Origin: PALSA-1003 sp963741315
GTDB taxonomy: Bacteria; Pseudomonadota; Gammaproteobacteria; Burkholderiales; Casimicrobiaceae
Assembly: GCA_963741315.1 (NCBI GenBank)
Contig: CAVUHK010000005.1
Span: 620,001-684,000 of the forward strand
Length of the DNA: 64,000 nt
Direction: 5' to 3'
In this document: in pieces, positions 8,668 to 19,273 of the stretch
Layout of the letters: every line of letters begins with the position of its first letter
Numbering within the stretch: position 1 is the first letter of the stretch
Notes under the pieces: model-generated
Databases searched by the model: none
Told to the model about the DNA's origin: nothing
Seen by the model: only the letters and a program-made list of their open reading frames with translations
Made by a program: the position numbers and the translations under genes

Positions 8668-9624
8668 ATGCGCAACATCGTTCGAATCCTGCGACCCGTG
8701 TTGCTCGCCGCCGCTGTTCTGGCCGCGCCCGCGTACGCCGCAGACCAATTCATCAACGTTCTGACGGGCGGCACCAGTGGTGTCTACTATCCGCTCGGCG
8801 TCGCGCTTTCCAACAGCATTGGCAAATCGATGCCGTCGGTGAAGACGTCGGTGCAGGCGACCAAGGCCTCTGTCGAAAATCTCAACCTGTTGCAGGCAGG
8901 TCGCGGAGAAATCGCATTCACCCTGGGTGATTCTCTCTCCGATGCCTGGAAGGGCAACGAGGACGCCGGGTTCAAGACGCCGCTGAAGAAGCTGCGCGGA
9001 ATCGCGGCGATCTACCCCAACTACATCCAGATCGTCGCCCGCGCCGACTCGGGCATCAAGACGCTCGCCGACCTCAAGGGCAAGGCGATATCCGTCGGGG
9101 CACCGAAATCCGGAACCGAACTCAACGCGCGCGCGATCTTCGCCGCCGCGGGCATGACGTACAAGGATTTCTCGAAGGTCGAGTATCTGCCCTTTGGAGA
9201 AAGCGTCGAACTGATGAAGAACCGGCAGCTCGACGTGACACTGCAGTCCGCAGGCCTGGGTGTCTCGGCGCTGCGCGACCTCGCGACGTCGGTGGACATC
9301 ATCGTCGTTCCGATTCCGCCCGATGTGATCAAGAAGACCAACGACCCCGCGTACCTCGCGGCCACGATCCCGGCGAACACCTATCGTGGCCAGACCGCCG
9401 ACGTGCCGGCGGCGGCGGTGCAGAATTACCTGGTCACCTCCGACGGGGTCAGCGCCGACATCGTCTACGGCATGACCAAGGCGCTATGGAGCAATCTCGA
9501 AGGGTTGGTCGCCGCGCACTCTGCCGCCAAGGCGATCGATCTCAAGCACGCGCTCGAAGGCATGCCCGTTCCACTGCATCCCGGGGCCGAGAAATATTAC
9601 AAGGAAGTCGGCCTGATCAAGTGA
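8668..9624 (+). CDS. TAXI-family TRAP transporter solute-binding protein
   Basis: 318 residues. A Sec signal peptide (RILRPVLLAAAVLAAPAYA, cleavage after AYA) indicates a periplasmic protein. The mature start INVLTGGTSGVYYPLG is the TAXI-family signature and the fold is the two-lobed type used by TRAP systems. Substrates of characterised TAXI proteins include glutamate and dicarboxylates; this one cannot be assigned. The start is set by GGAGG 7 nt before the ATG. The upstream open frame is non-homologous. Partner permease and DUF1850 genes follow. Confidence 0.93.
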   Translation: MRNIVRILRPVLLAAAVLAAPAYAADQFINVLTGGTSGVYYPLGVALSNSIGKSMPSVKTSVQATKASVENLNLLQAGRGEIAFTLGDSLSDAWKGNEDAGFKTPLKKLRGIAAIYPNYIQIVARADSGIKTLADLKGKAISVGAPKSGTELNARAIFAAAGMTYKDFSKVEYLPFGESVELMKNRQLDVTLQSAGLGVSALRDLATSVDIIVVPIPPDVIKKTNDPAYLAATIPANTYRGQTADVPAAAVQNYLVTSDGVSADIVYGMTKALWSNLEGLVAAHSAAKAIDLKHALEGMPVPLHPGAEKYYKEVGLIK

Positions 9625-9676
9625 CGCGGATGTCCGAGAGCAAGATGCGCAGCATCGCAGCGATCGGAAACAATCG

Positions 9677-9703
9677 CGTCGTCCCGGCGCAGGCCGGGAT
9701 CAA
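9677..9703. repeat. Degenerate REP-like palindrome
   Basis: Between the TAXI binding protein and the permease the sequence CGTCGTCCCGGCGCAGGCCG, continuing GGATC, resembles a diverged copy of the CGTCATCCCCGCGAAAGCGG element at 23546. A short GC-rich hairpin within the operon gap could modulate mRNA stability between the two cistrons. Confidence 0.45.
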
Positions 9704-9718
9704 CCATATCGGCAACTG

Positions 9719-11803
9719 ATGAAGCCTGTCGCCGCGACGGACGAAGAGATCGCGCACGCAGACGCCGCGTTCGACGAGACCGGCGTCAAACGCGATCTGA
9801 CCGGACTCGCGTGGAAGGTCGTTGCCGGTTGCGCACTGGCTTTCTCGACGTATCAGCTGTTCATCGCGGCGTTCAGCCCGCTGTCGAGCCTGGTGACGCG
9901 GTCGCTACATGTCGGATTCCTGCTGCTCCTCGCGTTTCTCATCCATCCGATCAGCGCAAAGGCCGACCGCCGGCGGATCGCGTGGTACGACGCAGTGCTC
10001 GCCTTGCTCGGATTCGGATTGGCGTTCTACCACTGGGTGTTCGAGGCAGCCCTCATCCAGCGCTCGGGCGATCCCACGACCGCGGACCTTATCGTAGGCA
10101 CCATTGTCGTCGTCCTTCTCTTCGACGCGGCGCGACGGGTTCTTGGCATGGCGCTTCCGATCGTGTGCGCGATTTTCCTGGCGTACGGCGTGTTTGGCCA
10201 GTACCTGCCGTCGGCGATCGCGCACCGCGGCTTCGGCTTCGACCAGATCATCGGGCAGCTCTATCTCGGTACCGAAGGGATCTACGGCATACCGACGCTG
10301 GTCTCGGCGACGTACATCTTCCTGTTCATCCTCTTCGGCTCGTTTCTGGAGCACGCCGGGATGATCGGCCTGTTCAATGACGTGGCGCTCGGCTTCGTTG
10401 GACACGCCAAGGGCGGCCCGGCCAAGGTCGCCGTTATCTCGTCCGGTCTGATGGGAACGATCTCGGGATCGGGCGTGGCCAACGTCCTTACCGTGGGTCA
10501 ATTCACCATCCCTCTGATGAAGCGCTTCGGATATTCGTCCGTGTTCGCGGGCGCGGTCGAGGCCACCTCGAGCATGGGCGGCCAGATCATGCCACCGGTG
10601 ATGGGTGCCGTCGCATTCATCATGGCGGAAACGTTGAACGTGCCGTACGTCACGATCGTGAAGGCGGCGGTGATTCCTGCCTTCCTGTACTACATCACTG
10701 CCTTCATCATGGTTCACCTGGAAGCGGGGCTGCGCGGACTGCACGGCATGCCCAAGGCCGACTGCCCAAACCCGTGGCTGGCGATACGGAACAAGTGGTA
10801 CCTGATGCTTCCGCTCGCGGTCTTGGTCTTCATGCTGTTTGACGGGTTCACGCCGATGTATTCGGGAATCGTCGGCCTCGCCCTCACGGCGGCTCTGATA
10901 CTCGGTGTGGGCATTGCGTCCGGCTTTGGTTCGATGCTTTTCCGCGTGGTGTTCTGGTTCGTGCTGGGTGCAGCCACCGCGTCGTTCTTCAAGTACGGCA
11001 TCTGGCCGATCATCGCCATGATTGCGATCCTTGTGGCGTGGAATCTGGTCATTCGCGGTGGTCGCGTCACGCTCGGGATCATGCGCGACAGCCTCATCGA
11101 CGGCGCCAGGCAGGCGATCGGCGTCGGCATCGCCTGCGCCATCGTTGGCGTGATCATCGGTGTCCTGACGCTCACCGGCGCCGCTTCGAATTTCGCGGGA
11201 TTCGTGCTCGACGTAGGGTCGAAGAGCCTGTTCCTATCGCTCTTTCTGACCATGGCGGTATGTCTCGTCCTTGGCATGGGCATTCCGACCATCCCGAACT
11301 ACATCATCACCAGCGCGATCGCCGCGCCAGCGCTGCTCAAGCTCGGCGTACCGCTGATCGTGTCGCACATGTTCGTCTTCTACTTCGGAATCATGGCCGA
11401 CCTGACGCCGCCGGTCGCGCTCGCCGCGTTTGCCGCGGCGTCGATCGCCAAGGCTTCGCCCATGAAGATCGGCTGGAAAGCGACCCATATTGCCATCGCG
11501 GGTTTCGTGATCCCGTACATGGCGGTGTACGACCCGGCACTGATGCTCCAGGGCGGCACACTCCTGGATACCGCGTACATGGTATTGAAGGCGATCGTCG
11601 CAATCGTCCTCTGGGGCGCGGCCGTCATCGGCTATCTGCGCACGCCGCTGAACTGGATGGAGCGAGTCTTCGCCTTTGTCGCCGCGGGATTCCTGGTCTA
11701 CGCCGAGCCGTGGACAGATCCCGTCGGATTCGTGCTTTCGGGGCTGTTCGTCGCATGGCATTTCCTGAGATCGCGCCGCGCGGCCGCGGCAACGATCTCC
11801 TGA
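9719..11803 (+). CDS. TRAP transporter permease, fused 4TM/12TM subunits
   Basis: 694 residues, integral inner-membrane protein with about 16-18 hydrophobic segments. The N-terminal third is the small (DctQ-like) subunit and the rest the large (DctM-like) transport subunit, fused as is usual for TAXI systems. Family motifs are visible: GLMGTISGSGVANVLTVG, EATSSMGGQIMPPVMG, LGMGIPTIPNYI and FYFGIMADLTPPVA. It forms a secondary, ion-driven importer with the upstream binding protein. The ATG follows a 94-nt gap holding a REP-like hairpin. Confidence 0.95.
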   Translation: MKPVAATDEEIAHADAAFDETGVKRDLTGLAWKVVAGCALAFSTYQLFIAAFSPLSSLVTRSLHVGFLLLLAFLIHPISAKADRRRIAWYDAVLALLGFGLAFYHWVFEAALIQRSGDPTTADLIVGTIVVVLLFDAARRVLGMALPIVCAIFLAYGVFGQYLPSAIAHRGFGFDQIIGQLYLGTEGIYGIPTLVSATYIFLFILFGSFLEHAGMIGLFNDVALGFVGHAKGGPAKVAVISSGLMGTISGSGVANVLTVGQFTIPLMKRFGYSSVFAGAVEATSSMGGQIMPPVMGAVAFIMAETLNVPYVTIVKAAVIPAFLYYITAFIMVHLEAGLRGLHGMPKADCPNPWLAIRNKWYLMLPLAVLVFMLFDGFTPMYSGIVGLALTAALILGVGIASGFGSMLFRVVFWFVLGAATASFFKYGIWPIIAMIAILVAWNLVIRGGRVTLGIMRDSLIDGARQAIGVGIACAIVGVIIGVLTLTGAASNFAGFVLDVGSKSLFLSLFLTMAVCLVLGMGIPTIPNYIITSAIAAPALLKLGVPLIVSHMFVFYFGIMADLTPPVALAAFAAASIAKASPMKIGWKATHIAIAGFVIPYMAVYDPALMLQGGTLLDTAYMVLKAIVAIVLWGAAVIGYLRTPLNWMERVFAFVAAGFLVYAEPWTDPVGFVLSGLFVAWHFLRSRRAAAATIS

Positions 11804-11819
11804 GCGAGAACCATCGGCC

Positions 11820-12203
11820 GTGGCAGCAGGGGCAATCTGCCTGGTGGCTGCCGGGATCGTGCGCGCGACGCTGCCGTCAAGCGAAGTCACCGTCGGGTGG
11901 ACGCACTCGGTGGAAAAAACTCGATGGGAGGAACGCTACGCGATCATCGGGTCGTCGCTGACGCTGGTCGAGGCGCGAGTCCAGGCGATGGGTGCCGGCA
12001 TGGAACCTGCCGCCAACGCGGTGCTACGCGATGGCTGGTGGCGCTGGACGCCGCGCGCGGATCCGTTGACCGAACTGCGCCTGACGTATTCGACATTCAC
12101 GCAGGACTACACGATTTGCGCGGAGCAGCAATGCAGCTCGCTTCGAGCGCTGGTTGGCCCCCCGCTTGATGAAGGCCAGGTCGTAAGCCTTCGGCCTTGC
12201 TGA
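11820..12203 (+). CDS. DUF1850 protein, TAXI-transporter accessory
   Basis: 127 residues from a GTG start 16 nt after the permease stop. A short hydrophobic N-terminus (AICLVAAGIVRA) suggests export or membrane anchoring. The motif VGWTHSVEKTRWEE followed by R-x-Q-x-x-G-x-G-M is the DUF1850 hallmark; this family is almost always encoded beside TAXI-TRAP genes, but its function is unknown. Two Cys close together (CAEQQC) may form a periplasmic disulfide. The GTG is the best start because no ATG precedes the conserved region. Confidence 0.85.
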   Translation: MAAGAICLVAAGIVRATLPSSEVTVGWTHSVEKTRWEERYAIIGSSLTLVEARVQAMGAGMEPAANAVLRDGWWRWTPRADPLTELRLTYSTFTQDYTICAEQQCSSLRALVGPPLDEGQVVSLRPC

Positions 12204-12222
12204 GCTGGACGCGTCCCAGGCA

Positions 12223-12792
12223 TCACCCGGCGGCGGAGAATGATGGCGGTACTGGCGCGCGCCGCTCGAGCGCACTTTCGTGTACCGGAAACACCCCCAG
12301 CTTGCGGTCGAGGAAATAATTGCGCAGGGTGCGCGAGATCGTCCGGAATGCGAGCAAATCCCAAGGCACCTCGTCTTCCCGGAACAATCGCACCTCGAGG
12401 CTCTCCGGACCAGCACCGAATTCGGGTCCTTCGAGCTGCCCGCGAAACATCACGTAGATCTGGTTGATGTGCGGCAGGCTGATCACCGTATAGAGTGTGG
12501 TGTCCCTTACGCGTGCCCCGGCCTCTTCCATGGTTTCGCGAAGCGCGCCGGCGACCAGGGTCTCGCCGTTTTCGAGGAATCCCGCCGGCAACGTCCACAG
12601 GCCCAGTCGAGGCTCGATCGCACGCTTGCACAGCAACACCTGTCCATCGCTTTCGGGAAGGCAGCCGACGACCACCTTGGGATTCTGGTAGTGGATGGTC
12701 GTGCACACCGGACAGACGTAGCGCGGGAGCGTGTCCCCTTCGGGAACGCGGAAATCAAGCGCTGCGGATCCACAATGGCTGCAGAATTTCAC
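12223..12792 (-). CDS. Nudix hydrolase with N-terminal zinc ribbon
   Basis: 189 residues. Cys4, Cys7, Cys27 and Cys30 form a zinc ribbon. The Nudix box runs from Gly71 (G-x5-E-x7-REx2EExG) and is intact, so a nucleoside-diphosphate-linked substrate is hydrolysed in the cytoplasm. The layout resembles NudC-like NADH pyrophosphatases, but the protein lacks the larger N-terminal domain; the substrate is open. Its ATG overlaps the orn stop by 4 nt, so orn and this gene form an operon. Confidence 0.9.
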   Translation of the reverse strand: MKFCSHCGSAALDFRVPEGDTLPRYVCPVCTTIHYQNPKVVVGCLPESDGQVLLCKRAIEPRLGLWTLPAGFLENGETLVAGALRETMEEAGARVRDTTLYTVISLPHINQIYVMFRGQLEGPEFGAGPESLEVRLFREDEVPWDLLAFRTISRTLRNYFLDRKLGVFPVHESALERRAPVPPSFSAAG

Positions 12793-13334
12793 GGCCGGAT
12801 GAATGTGTCGCGGTAATACTTGAGTTCGTCAATCGATTCGTAGATATCGGCCAGCGCTTCGTGCTTGCCCTGCTTCGCCCAGCCCTTGGCGACATCGGGT
12901 TTCCACCGCTTGCACAATTCCTTGAGCGTCGACACGTCCAGGTTGCGGTAGTGGAAGTAATCTTCCAGCGCGGGCATCCAGCGGGCGAGGAAACGCCGGT
13001 CCTGGCAGATGGTGTTGCCGCACATCGGTGAAATCCGCGGCGGCACGTGTTCGCGCAGGAAGGCTAGCATGCGCTGTTCGACGCCGGCCTCGTCGTGGGT
13101 CGATGCCTTTACCTTGTCGATCAGCCCCGAGCGCGCGTGCGTCGCCTGGTTCCACGAGTCCATCGCCGCGAGTGTCGGATCGTCCTGACGTACGACCAGA
13201 ACCTCTGCCTCGGCGACCGTGTTCAGGTCGCTGTCGGTCACCACCAGCGCAACCTCGATGATCCGGTCGGTGTCCGGCTTGAGCCCGGTCATTTCCATGT
13301 CGATCCAGATCAGGTGATTCGCGTTCTGCGGCAT
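12789..13334 (-). CDS. orn: Oligoribonuclease
   Basis: 181 residues, the usual length for the family. Orn degrades di- and short oligoribonucleotides, including pGpG from cyclic-di-GMP breakdown. DEDDh exonuclease residues are visible: Asp12 and Glu14 in IDMEMTGL, then a later Asp (CQDRRFL) and the C-terminal His and Asp in GKHEALADI. The start (MPQNANHLIWIDME) agrees with homologues; the very long open frame upstream is antisense to the protease gene and is not coding. It is divergent from the M48 protease gene. Confidence 0.96.
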   Translation of the reverse strand: MPQNANHLIWIDMEMTGLKPDTDRIIEVALVVTDSDLNTVAEAEVLVVRQDDPTLAAMDSWNQATHARSGLIDKVKASTHDEAGVEQRMLAFLREHVPPRISPMCGNTICQDRRFLARWMPALEDYFHYRNLDVSTLKELCKRWKPDVAKGWAKQGKHEALADIYESIDELKYYRDTFIRP

Positions 13335-13361
13335 GGCGGCTTCGGAGTGGTGGAGTTGGCG

Positions 13362-13367
13362 TAAAAT
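13362..13367 (+). promoter_or_regulatory. Candidate -10 box for the M48 protease operon
   Basis: TAAAAT in the 72-nt divergent gap between orn and the protease gene, 39 nt before the protease ATG. The -35 region is weak (GC-rich), so this is suggestive only. Confidence 0.4.
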
Positions 13368-13406
13368 GAGCCGTATTCTCGCACACGCTCCCGCGCACCG
13401 GATTTC

Positions 13407-14669
13407 ATGTCGCATCCCGCAGCCTTGTTTGGCGCAGTCTTTCTGGCTGCGCTGGTCGCCTCGGTGGTACTTCAGCTCTGGCTGGCGCGCCGGCAGATGC
13501 AGCACGTGCAGGCTCATCGCGATGCCGTCCCCGCGCATTTTGCCGGCAAGATCACGCTCGAAGCGCATCAGAAGGCCGCCGACTACACCGTCGCGCGCAC
13601 GCGCGTTTCGATCGTCGACACGCTGCTCGACACCGCCGTGTTGCTCGCGTTGACGTTGGGCGGCGGTGTCGCGTTGCTCGCGGGCGCGCTCGAGGGAGTT
13701 CCGATGTCCGCGTTTTGGCAGGACGTCGCGCTGGTGGTCGTGGTGGCGCTGGTCGGTGCCGTCGTCGCGCTGCCGCTTTCGTGGTATCGCACCTTCGTCG
13801 TCGAGCAGCGCTTCGGTTTCAATCGCATGACCTTTGCGCTTTGGCTGGCCGACCTCGGCAAGGGCACGCTGGTCGGCGCGCTTCTGGGCATCCCGCTGCT
13901 CTGCCTGGTACTCTGGCTGATGGCGCGCGCGGGCACTCTGTGGTGGCTCTATGCGTGGATGGTGTGGGTGGTGTTCCAGTTGCTGGTGCTTGCGCTCTAT
14001 CCGACGCTGATCGCGCCACTGTTCAACCGCTTCGCGCCGCTGACCGATACTGAAGTGCGCGAGCGCGTCGAGCGCCTGCTGGCGCGCTGCAGTTTCGCAG
14101 CCAAGGGCCTGTTCGTGATGGATGGTTCGAAGCGCTCCAGCCACGGCAATGCGTACTTCACCGGCTTCGGCGCGGGTCGCCGCATCGTGTTCTTCGACAC
14201 CCTGCTCTCGCGCCTCAAGGTCGACGAGATCGAGGCCGTGCTTGCGCACGAGCTCGGGCATTTCAAGCTGCGCCACGTACTCAAGCGCACCGCGTGGTTC
14301 GCGGTCGCGAGCCTGGCTTTCCTGGCGCTGCTCGGCTGGCTCGTCGGCGAGCCGTGGTTCTATGCCGGCCTGGGCGTTCCACTGTCCGCGCCGCGCTACG
14401 GCGTCGCGCTGGTGCTGTTCATGCTCGCACTGCCGGTGTTCACATTCCTCGCCGCCCCCTTGGCGTCGTTGTATTCGCGCCGGCACGAGTTCGAGGCCGA
14501 CGCCTACGCCGCCCGCAACGCGTCGGCGAGCTCGCTCGTCGCCGCTCTGGTCAAGCTCTACGAGGACAACGCCAACACGCTTACCCCCGACCCGCTGCAC
14601 TCGGCGTTCTACGACTCGCACCCGCCGGCAGCGGCGCGCATCGCGCGGCTCGAGGCCGCGATCGCCTGA
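13407..14669 (+). CDS. M48 (Ste24-like) membrane metalloprotease
   Basis: 420 residues with about seven transmembrane helices. The zinc motif HELGH lies near residue 282, and a downstream EFEADAYA segment supplies the third ligand Glu. The whole protein aligns with the CAAX-prenyl-protease-1/Ste24 branch rather than with HtpX, which is shorter. In bacteria these act as membrane-protein quality-control proteases; prenylated substrates are not expected. The gene is followed after 3 nt by a cytochrome c gene, and orn lies divergently upstream. Confidence 0.93.
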   Translation: MSHPAALFGAVFLAALVASVVLQLWLARRQMQHVQAHRDAVPAHFAGKITLEAHQKAADYTVARTRVSIVDTLLDTAVLLALTLGGGVALLAGALEGVPMSAFWQDVALVVVVALVGAVVALPLSWYRTFVVEQRFGFNRMTFALWLADLGKGTLVGALLGIPLLCLVLWLMARAGTLWWLYAWMVWVVFQLLVLALYPTLIAPLFNRFAPLTDTEVRERVERLLARCSFAAKGLFVMDGSKRSSHGNAYFTGFGAGRRIVFFDTLLSRLKVDEIEAVLAHELGHFKLRHVLKRTAWFAVASLAFLALLGWLVGEPWFYAGLGVPLSAPRYGVALVLFMLALPVFTFLAAPLASLYSRRHEFEADAYAARNASASSLVAALVKLYEDNANTLTPDPLHSAFYDSHPPAAARIARLEAAIA

Positions 14670-14672
14670 AAA

Positions 14673-14996
14673 ATGATCGCTAGCCTCTGCGCTGCAGGAA
14701 TTGCAATGGCGCTGGCGATGCCGGCGGCGGCGGAAGGGCCAGCGTTGCCCTTCGCCAACGGCGATGCGAAGCAGGGCGCGCAACTCGCCAGCAAGGATTG
14801 TGTCGCCTGCCATGCACGTCGCTTCGACGGTGACGCCGATCGAATCTACCTGCGCGCCGATCGCAAGGTGCGCACTCCGGCACAGCTAGCGACCCAGGTC
14901 AGCTATTGCAACACCGAGCTGGGGACGGGTTATTTTCCGGATGAAGAAGAGCACGTCGCAGCGTTTCTCAACCAGCAGTACTACCACTTCAAGTGA
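14673..14996 (+). CDS. Small periplasmic monohaem cytochrome c
   Basis: 107 residues. A signal peptide (AGIAMALAMPAAA) precedes a single haem-binding site C43-V-A-C46-H47. After the haem site there is no methionine at all, so the sixth iron ligand cannot be Met; a His near the C-terminus (EEEHVAAF or YYHF) is the likely alternative. An additional Cys (SYCNTE) is present. It presumably works in periplasmic electron transfer; the partner is unknown. It is packed between the M48 protease (3 nt) and phhB (9 nt). Confidence 0.88.
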   Translation: MIASLCAAGIAMALAMPAAAEGPALPFANGDAKQGAQLASKDCVACHARRFDGDADRIYLRADRKVRTPAQLATQVSYCNTELGTGYFPDEEEHVAAFLNQQYYHFK

Positions 14997-15005
14997 GGCC
15001 CAGCG

Positions 15006-15347
15006 ATGACGTCCCCATCCGTGGTGACACTCGCGGCATTGGCCGCGCAGAGCTGCCGCGCAGGCGCGCCGCTGCTCCCGAGCGCCGAACTCGCGCCGCG
15101 GCTGGCCGTGCTCGCGGGCTGGACGCATGAGGACGGCAAGCTGCGCAAGACCTTTCGCCTGCCCGACTACTACCGCACCATCGCCTTCGTCAACGCGATC
15201 GCGTGGATGGCCAATCGGCAGGATCACCACCCCGACCTGTCGGTGCACTACGATCATGTCGTCGTCGACTGGTCGACGCACGACGCCGGGGGCGTGACGC
15301 ACAACGACTGCATCTGCGCCGCCCGAACCGAGCAGCTCGCGCCGTGA
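15006..15347 (+). CDS. phhB: Pterin-4-alpha-carbinolamine dehydratase
   Basis: 113 residues. It dehydrates 4a-hydroxytetrahydrobiopterin, recycling the cofactor of aromatic amino acid hydroxylases. The active-site segment DHHPDLSVHYDHV, with its paired His, and the following TH-x-x-GG-x-T motif are conserved. No phenylalanine hydroxylase gene lies in the window, so a moonlighting or molybdopterin-related role cannot be excluded. Its stop overlaps the GTG start of rsgA. Confidence 0.94.
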   Translation: MTSPSVVTLAALAAQSCRAGAPLLPSAELAPRLAVLAGWTHEDGKLRKTFRLPDYYRTIAFVNAIAWMANRQDHHPDLSVHYDHVVVDWSTHDAGGVTHNDCICAARTEQLAP

Positions 15348-16231
15348 CTGCTACGACGGGACTGGTGACTCAGACGCATCGGCGGCACTACGCGGTCGCG
15401 CTCGACGACGGACCCACCGTGATGTGCGTGCTGCGCGGGCGGGAGTCGACAGTTGCCTGTGGCGACCGCGCCGAGGTCGAGGTGTCGGCGGGCGGCGAAG
15501 GCATCATCACCGCGATCCTGCCGCGCGCAACGCTCTGCTTTCGATCCGACGCGCACCGCGAGAAACTGGTCGCGGCGAACGTCACGCAGGTGCTCGGCAT
15601 CGTCGCACCCGATCCGCCCTTCGACGACGAACTCGTGAATCGCTGGACGATCGCCGCGGAGAGTTCGGGTTGCCGCTTCATCCTGGTCGCGAACAAGAGC
15701 GACTTGCCCGGCTTCGCCGCGCTCGCGCCTCGCCTCGCTTCATTCGCCGCGCTTGGCTACACCGTGATCGCGGTGTCGGCGCGCGACCATGCCCGCGAAC
15801 TCGCCCCGCTGCTGGCGAACCAGCGCAGCGTGCTCGTCGGGCAATCGGGGATGGGCAAGTCGACGCTGATCAATGCGCTTCTGCCGGGAGCCGCGGCGAA
15901 AATCGGCGACGTATCGGTGTCGCTGCAGACCGGCCGCCATACGACCACCCAGACGACGCTGTATCGTCTAGACGCCGATAGCTGGATCGTGGATTCGCCC
16001 GGCATGCAGGAATTCGGGCTGGCGCACCTCAACCCCGCTCAGATCGCGCACGCCTTCGTCGAACTGCGTTCGTTGCTCGGCCATTGCCGATTCCGCAACT
16101 GCCGCCACGATGTCGAGCCCGGATGCGCGGTGCAGGACGCGGTCGAACGCGGCGAAGTCCTGCCCTGGCGTGTCGAACTGATGCGGCAGCTGCTCGCCGA
16201 TAGCGAGCGCCGGGCGCGCAGCTGGGCTTAG
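15344..16231 (+). CDS. rsgA: Ribosome small-subunit-dependent GTPase A
   Basis: 295 residues. Late 30S assembly GTPase. Domain order: an OB-fold (about 1-70), a circularly permuted GTPase domain with NKSD (G4), GQSGMGKST (G1, near residue 166) and DSPG (G3), then a C-terminal zinc knuckle (C-x5-C-x-H-x6-C). The start is a GTG overlapping the phhB stop (GTGA), giving an N-terminus that aligns with the OB-fold; no ATG fits. Convergent with the next gene. Confidence 0.95.
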   Translation: MTATTGLVTQTHRRHYAVALDDGPTVMCVLRGRESTVACGDRAEVEVSAGGEGIITAILPRATLCFRSDAHREKLVAANVTQVLGIVAPDPPFDDELVNRWTIAAESSGCRFILVANKSDLPGFAALAPRLASFAALGYTVIAVSARDHARELAPLLANQRSVLVGQSGMGKSTLINALLPGAAAKIGDVSVSLQTGRHTTTQTTLYRLDADSWIVDSPGMQEFGLAHLNPAQIAHAFVELRSLLGHCRFRNCRHDVEPGCAVQDAVERGEVLPWRVELMRQLLADSERRARSWA

Positions 16232-16246
16232 GTCGCGCGCGCGCGT

Positions 16247-16263
16247 CGATCGCGGCGCGATCG
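16247..16263. repeat. 17-nt perfect palindrome between convergent genes
   Basis: CGATCGCG-G-CGCGATCG lies in the 41-nt gap between the ends of rsgA and the CobD-like gene. It could fold as a short hairpin on both transcripts, but there is no T-tract, so an intrinsic terminator is not established. Confidence 0.35.
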
Positions 16264-16272
16264 TATCGACTT

Positions 16273-17211
16273 TTACGGTGCCCAGTACGCGAGCGTCAGC
16301 AACAACAGCAAGACCAGCCACACCAGCAGCGCGCGCCACACCAGCCCAGTCGCACTCGGCATGACGTCGACGTCGGGGGCGTCGCCCATGCCGAGTTCGG
16401 GTCGAAACTCCAGCTCGCCTGCCGGCGAAGTCAGCGCCCCACCCAGTGCGCAACCGAGCGCGCCGCCGCCACTGGCCAGGAGGATTCCATCGTGCAGCGA
16501 CGGCCAGTGCTCCGCCTGTGTACGCCAGCAATACACCGCGTCCTCGAAGTCGCCGACCACCGCGAAGGTCATTGCCGTCAGGCGCACCGGCACCCAGTCG
16601 AGCCAGTAGCGCAGGCGCTGTACCGGATGCCCGAACAGCGCCAACTGCGCGCCCATCGGCGTGACAGCGTCACCGCGCCATTGCTCGGCAAGCAGTGCCG
16701 CCAGACTGTAGAGCACCGCGCCGGTCGGTCCGGGCAACATCATGAACCAGAATAACGTGCCGAACACGTGGTGATAGGCGTCGAGCAAGCCCTTCTCGAT
16801 CGCCAACTTCGGAACCTCCTCGGCGGTGGCGCCGCTCGCGGCACTACCGAGCCACGCGATCAGGCGTTTGCGCGCAGCGATCGCATCGCCAGACTTGAGC
16901 GCATCGGCGATCGAGGTGAAGGCATGGCTGAAATGGCGAAAGCCGACGAATACATAAAGGAGGGCGACGTTCCACAGCACACCCAGCAGCGTTGCGATCT
17001 GATCGAGCCCCCAATAGATCGCTCCCGCCAGCACGACCGGCGGCACCAGCGCCAGCGCGCCGGCAACCGCTCCCTGTTGCGCCACACCGGCATTGAAACG
17101 GCGCTCGAGCCAGCGGGCATAACGGCGAAACCATTGCCGGAACACCCCGCGCCAGCGCAGCGAGCGCCATTGCTCGAGCGCGAGCGCGAGCACGATGGCC
17201 AGTAGGTTCAT
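16273..17211 (-). CDS. CobD/CbiB-like membrane protein
   Basis: 312 residues with five or so hydrophobic segments. Motifs such as GFRHFSHAFTSIADAL, EEVPKLAIEKGL, FWFMMLPGPTGAVLYSLA and LDWVPVRLTAMTFA place it in the CobD/CbiB superfamily (adenosylcobinamide-phosphate synthase and the AmpE-like regulators). The position directly behind rsgA is typical of betaproteobacteria. No other cobalamin-biosynthesis gene adjoins it, so cobalamin synthesis is not shown; the true function of this branch is uncertain. Confidence 0.8.
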   Translation of the reverse strand: MNLLAIVLALALEQWRSLRWRGVFRQWFRRYARWLERRFNAGVAQQGAVAGALALVPPVVLAGAIYWGLDQIATLLGVLWNVALLYVFVGFRHFSHAFTSIADALKSGDAIAARKRLIAWLGSAASGATAEEVPKLAIEKGLLDAYHHVFGTLFWFMMLPGPTGAVLYSLAALLAEQWRGDAVTPMGAQLALFGHPVQRLRYWLDWVPVRLTAMTFAVVGDFEDAVYCWRTQAEHWPSLHDGILLASGGGALGCALGGALTSPAGELEFRPELGMGDAPDVDVMPSATGLVWRALLVWLVLLLLLTLAYWAP

Positions 17212-17272
17212 TCTCGCGTCATCATGGACTGTCGGGATCAGCCTGCGGTTTCAAGCCGCGGTCGGACCCCAT

Positions 17273-19261
<1,989 letters not shown>

Positions 19262-19273
19262 CGAAGCGGCGCG

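Noticed and set aside
13335..14813. Long open upstream extension of the orn frame
   Set aside because: It is antisense to the M48 protease gene and shows no domain; Orn has its normal length without it.
16273..17211. Cobalamin biosynthesis (true CobD/CbiB)
   Set aside because: Only superfamily-level motifs, no neighbouring cob genes; reported as CobD/CbiB-like instead.
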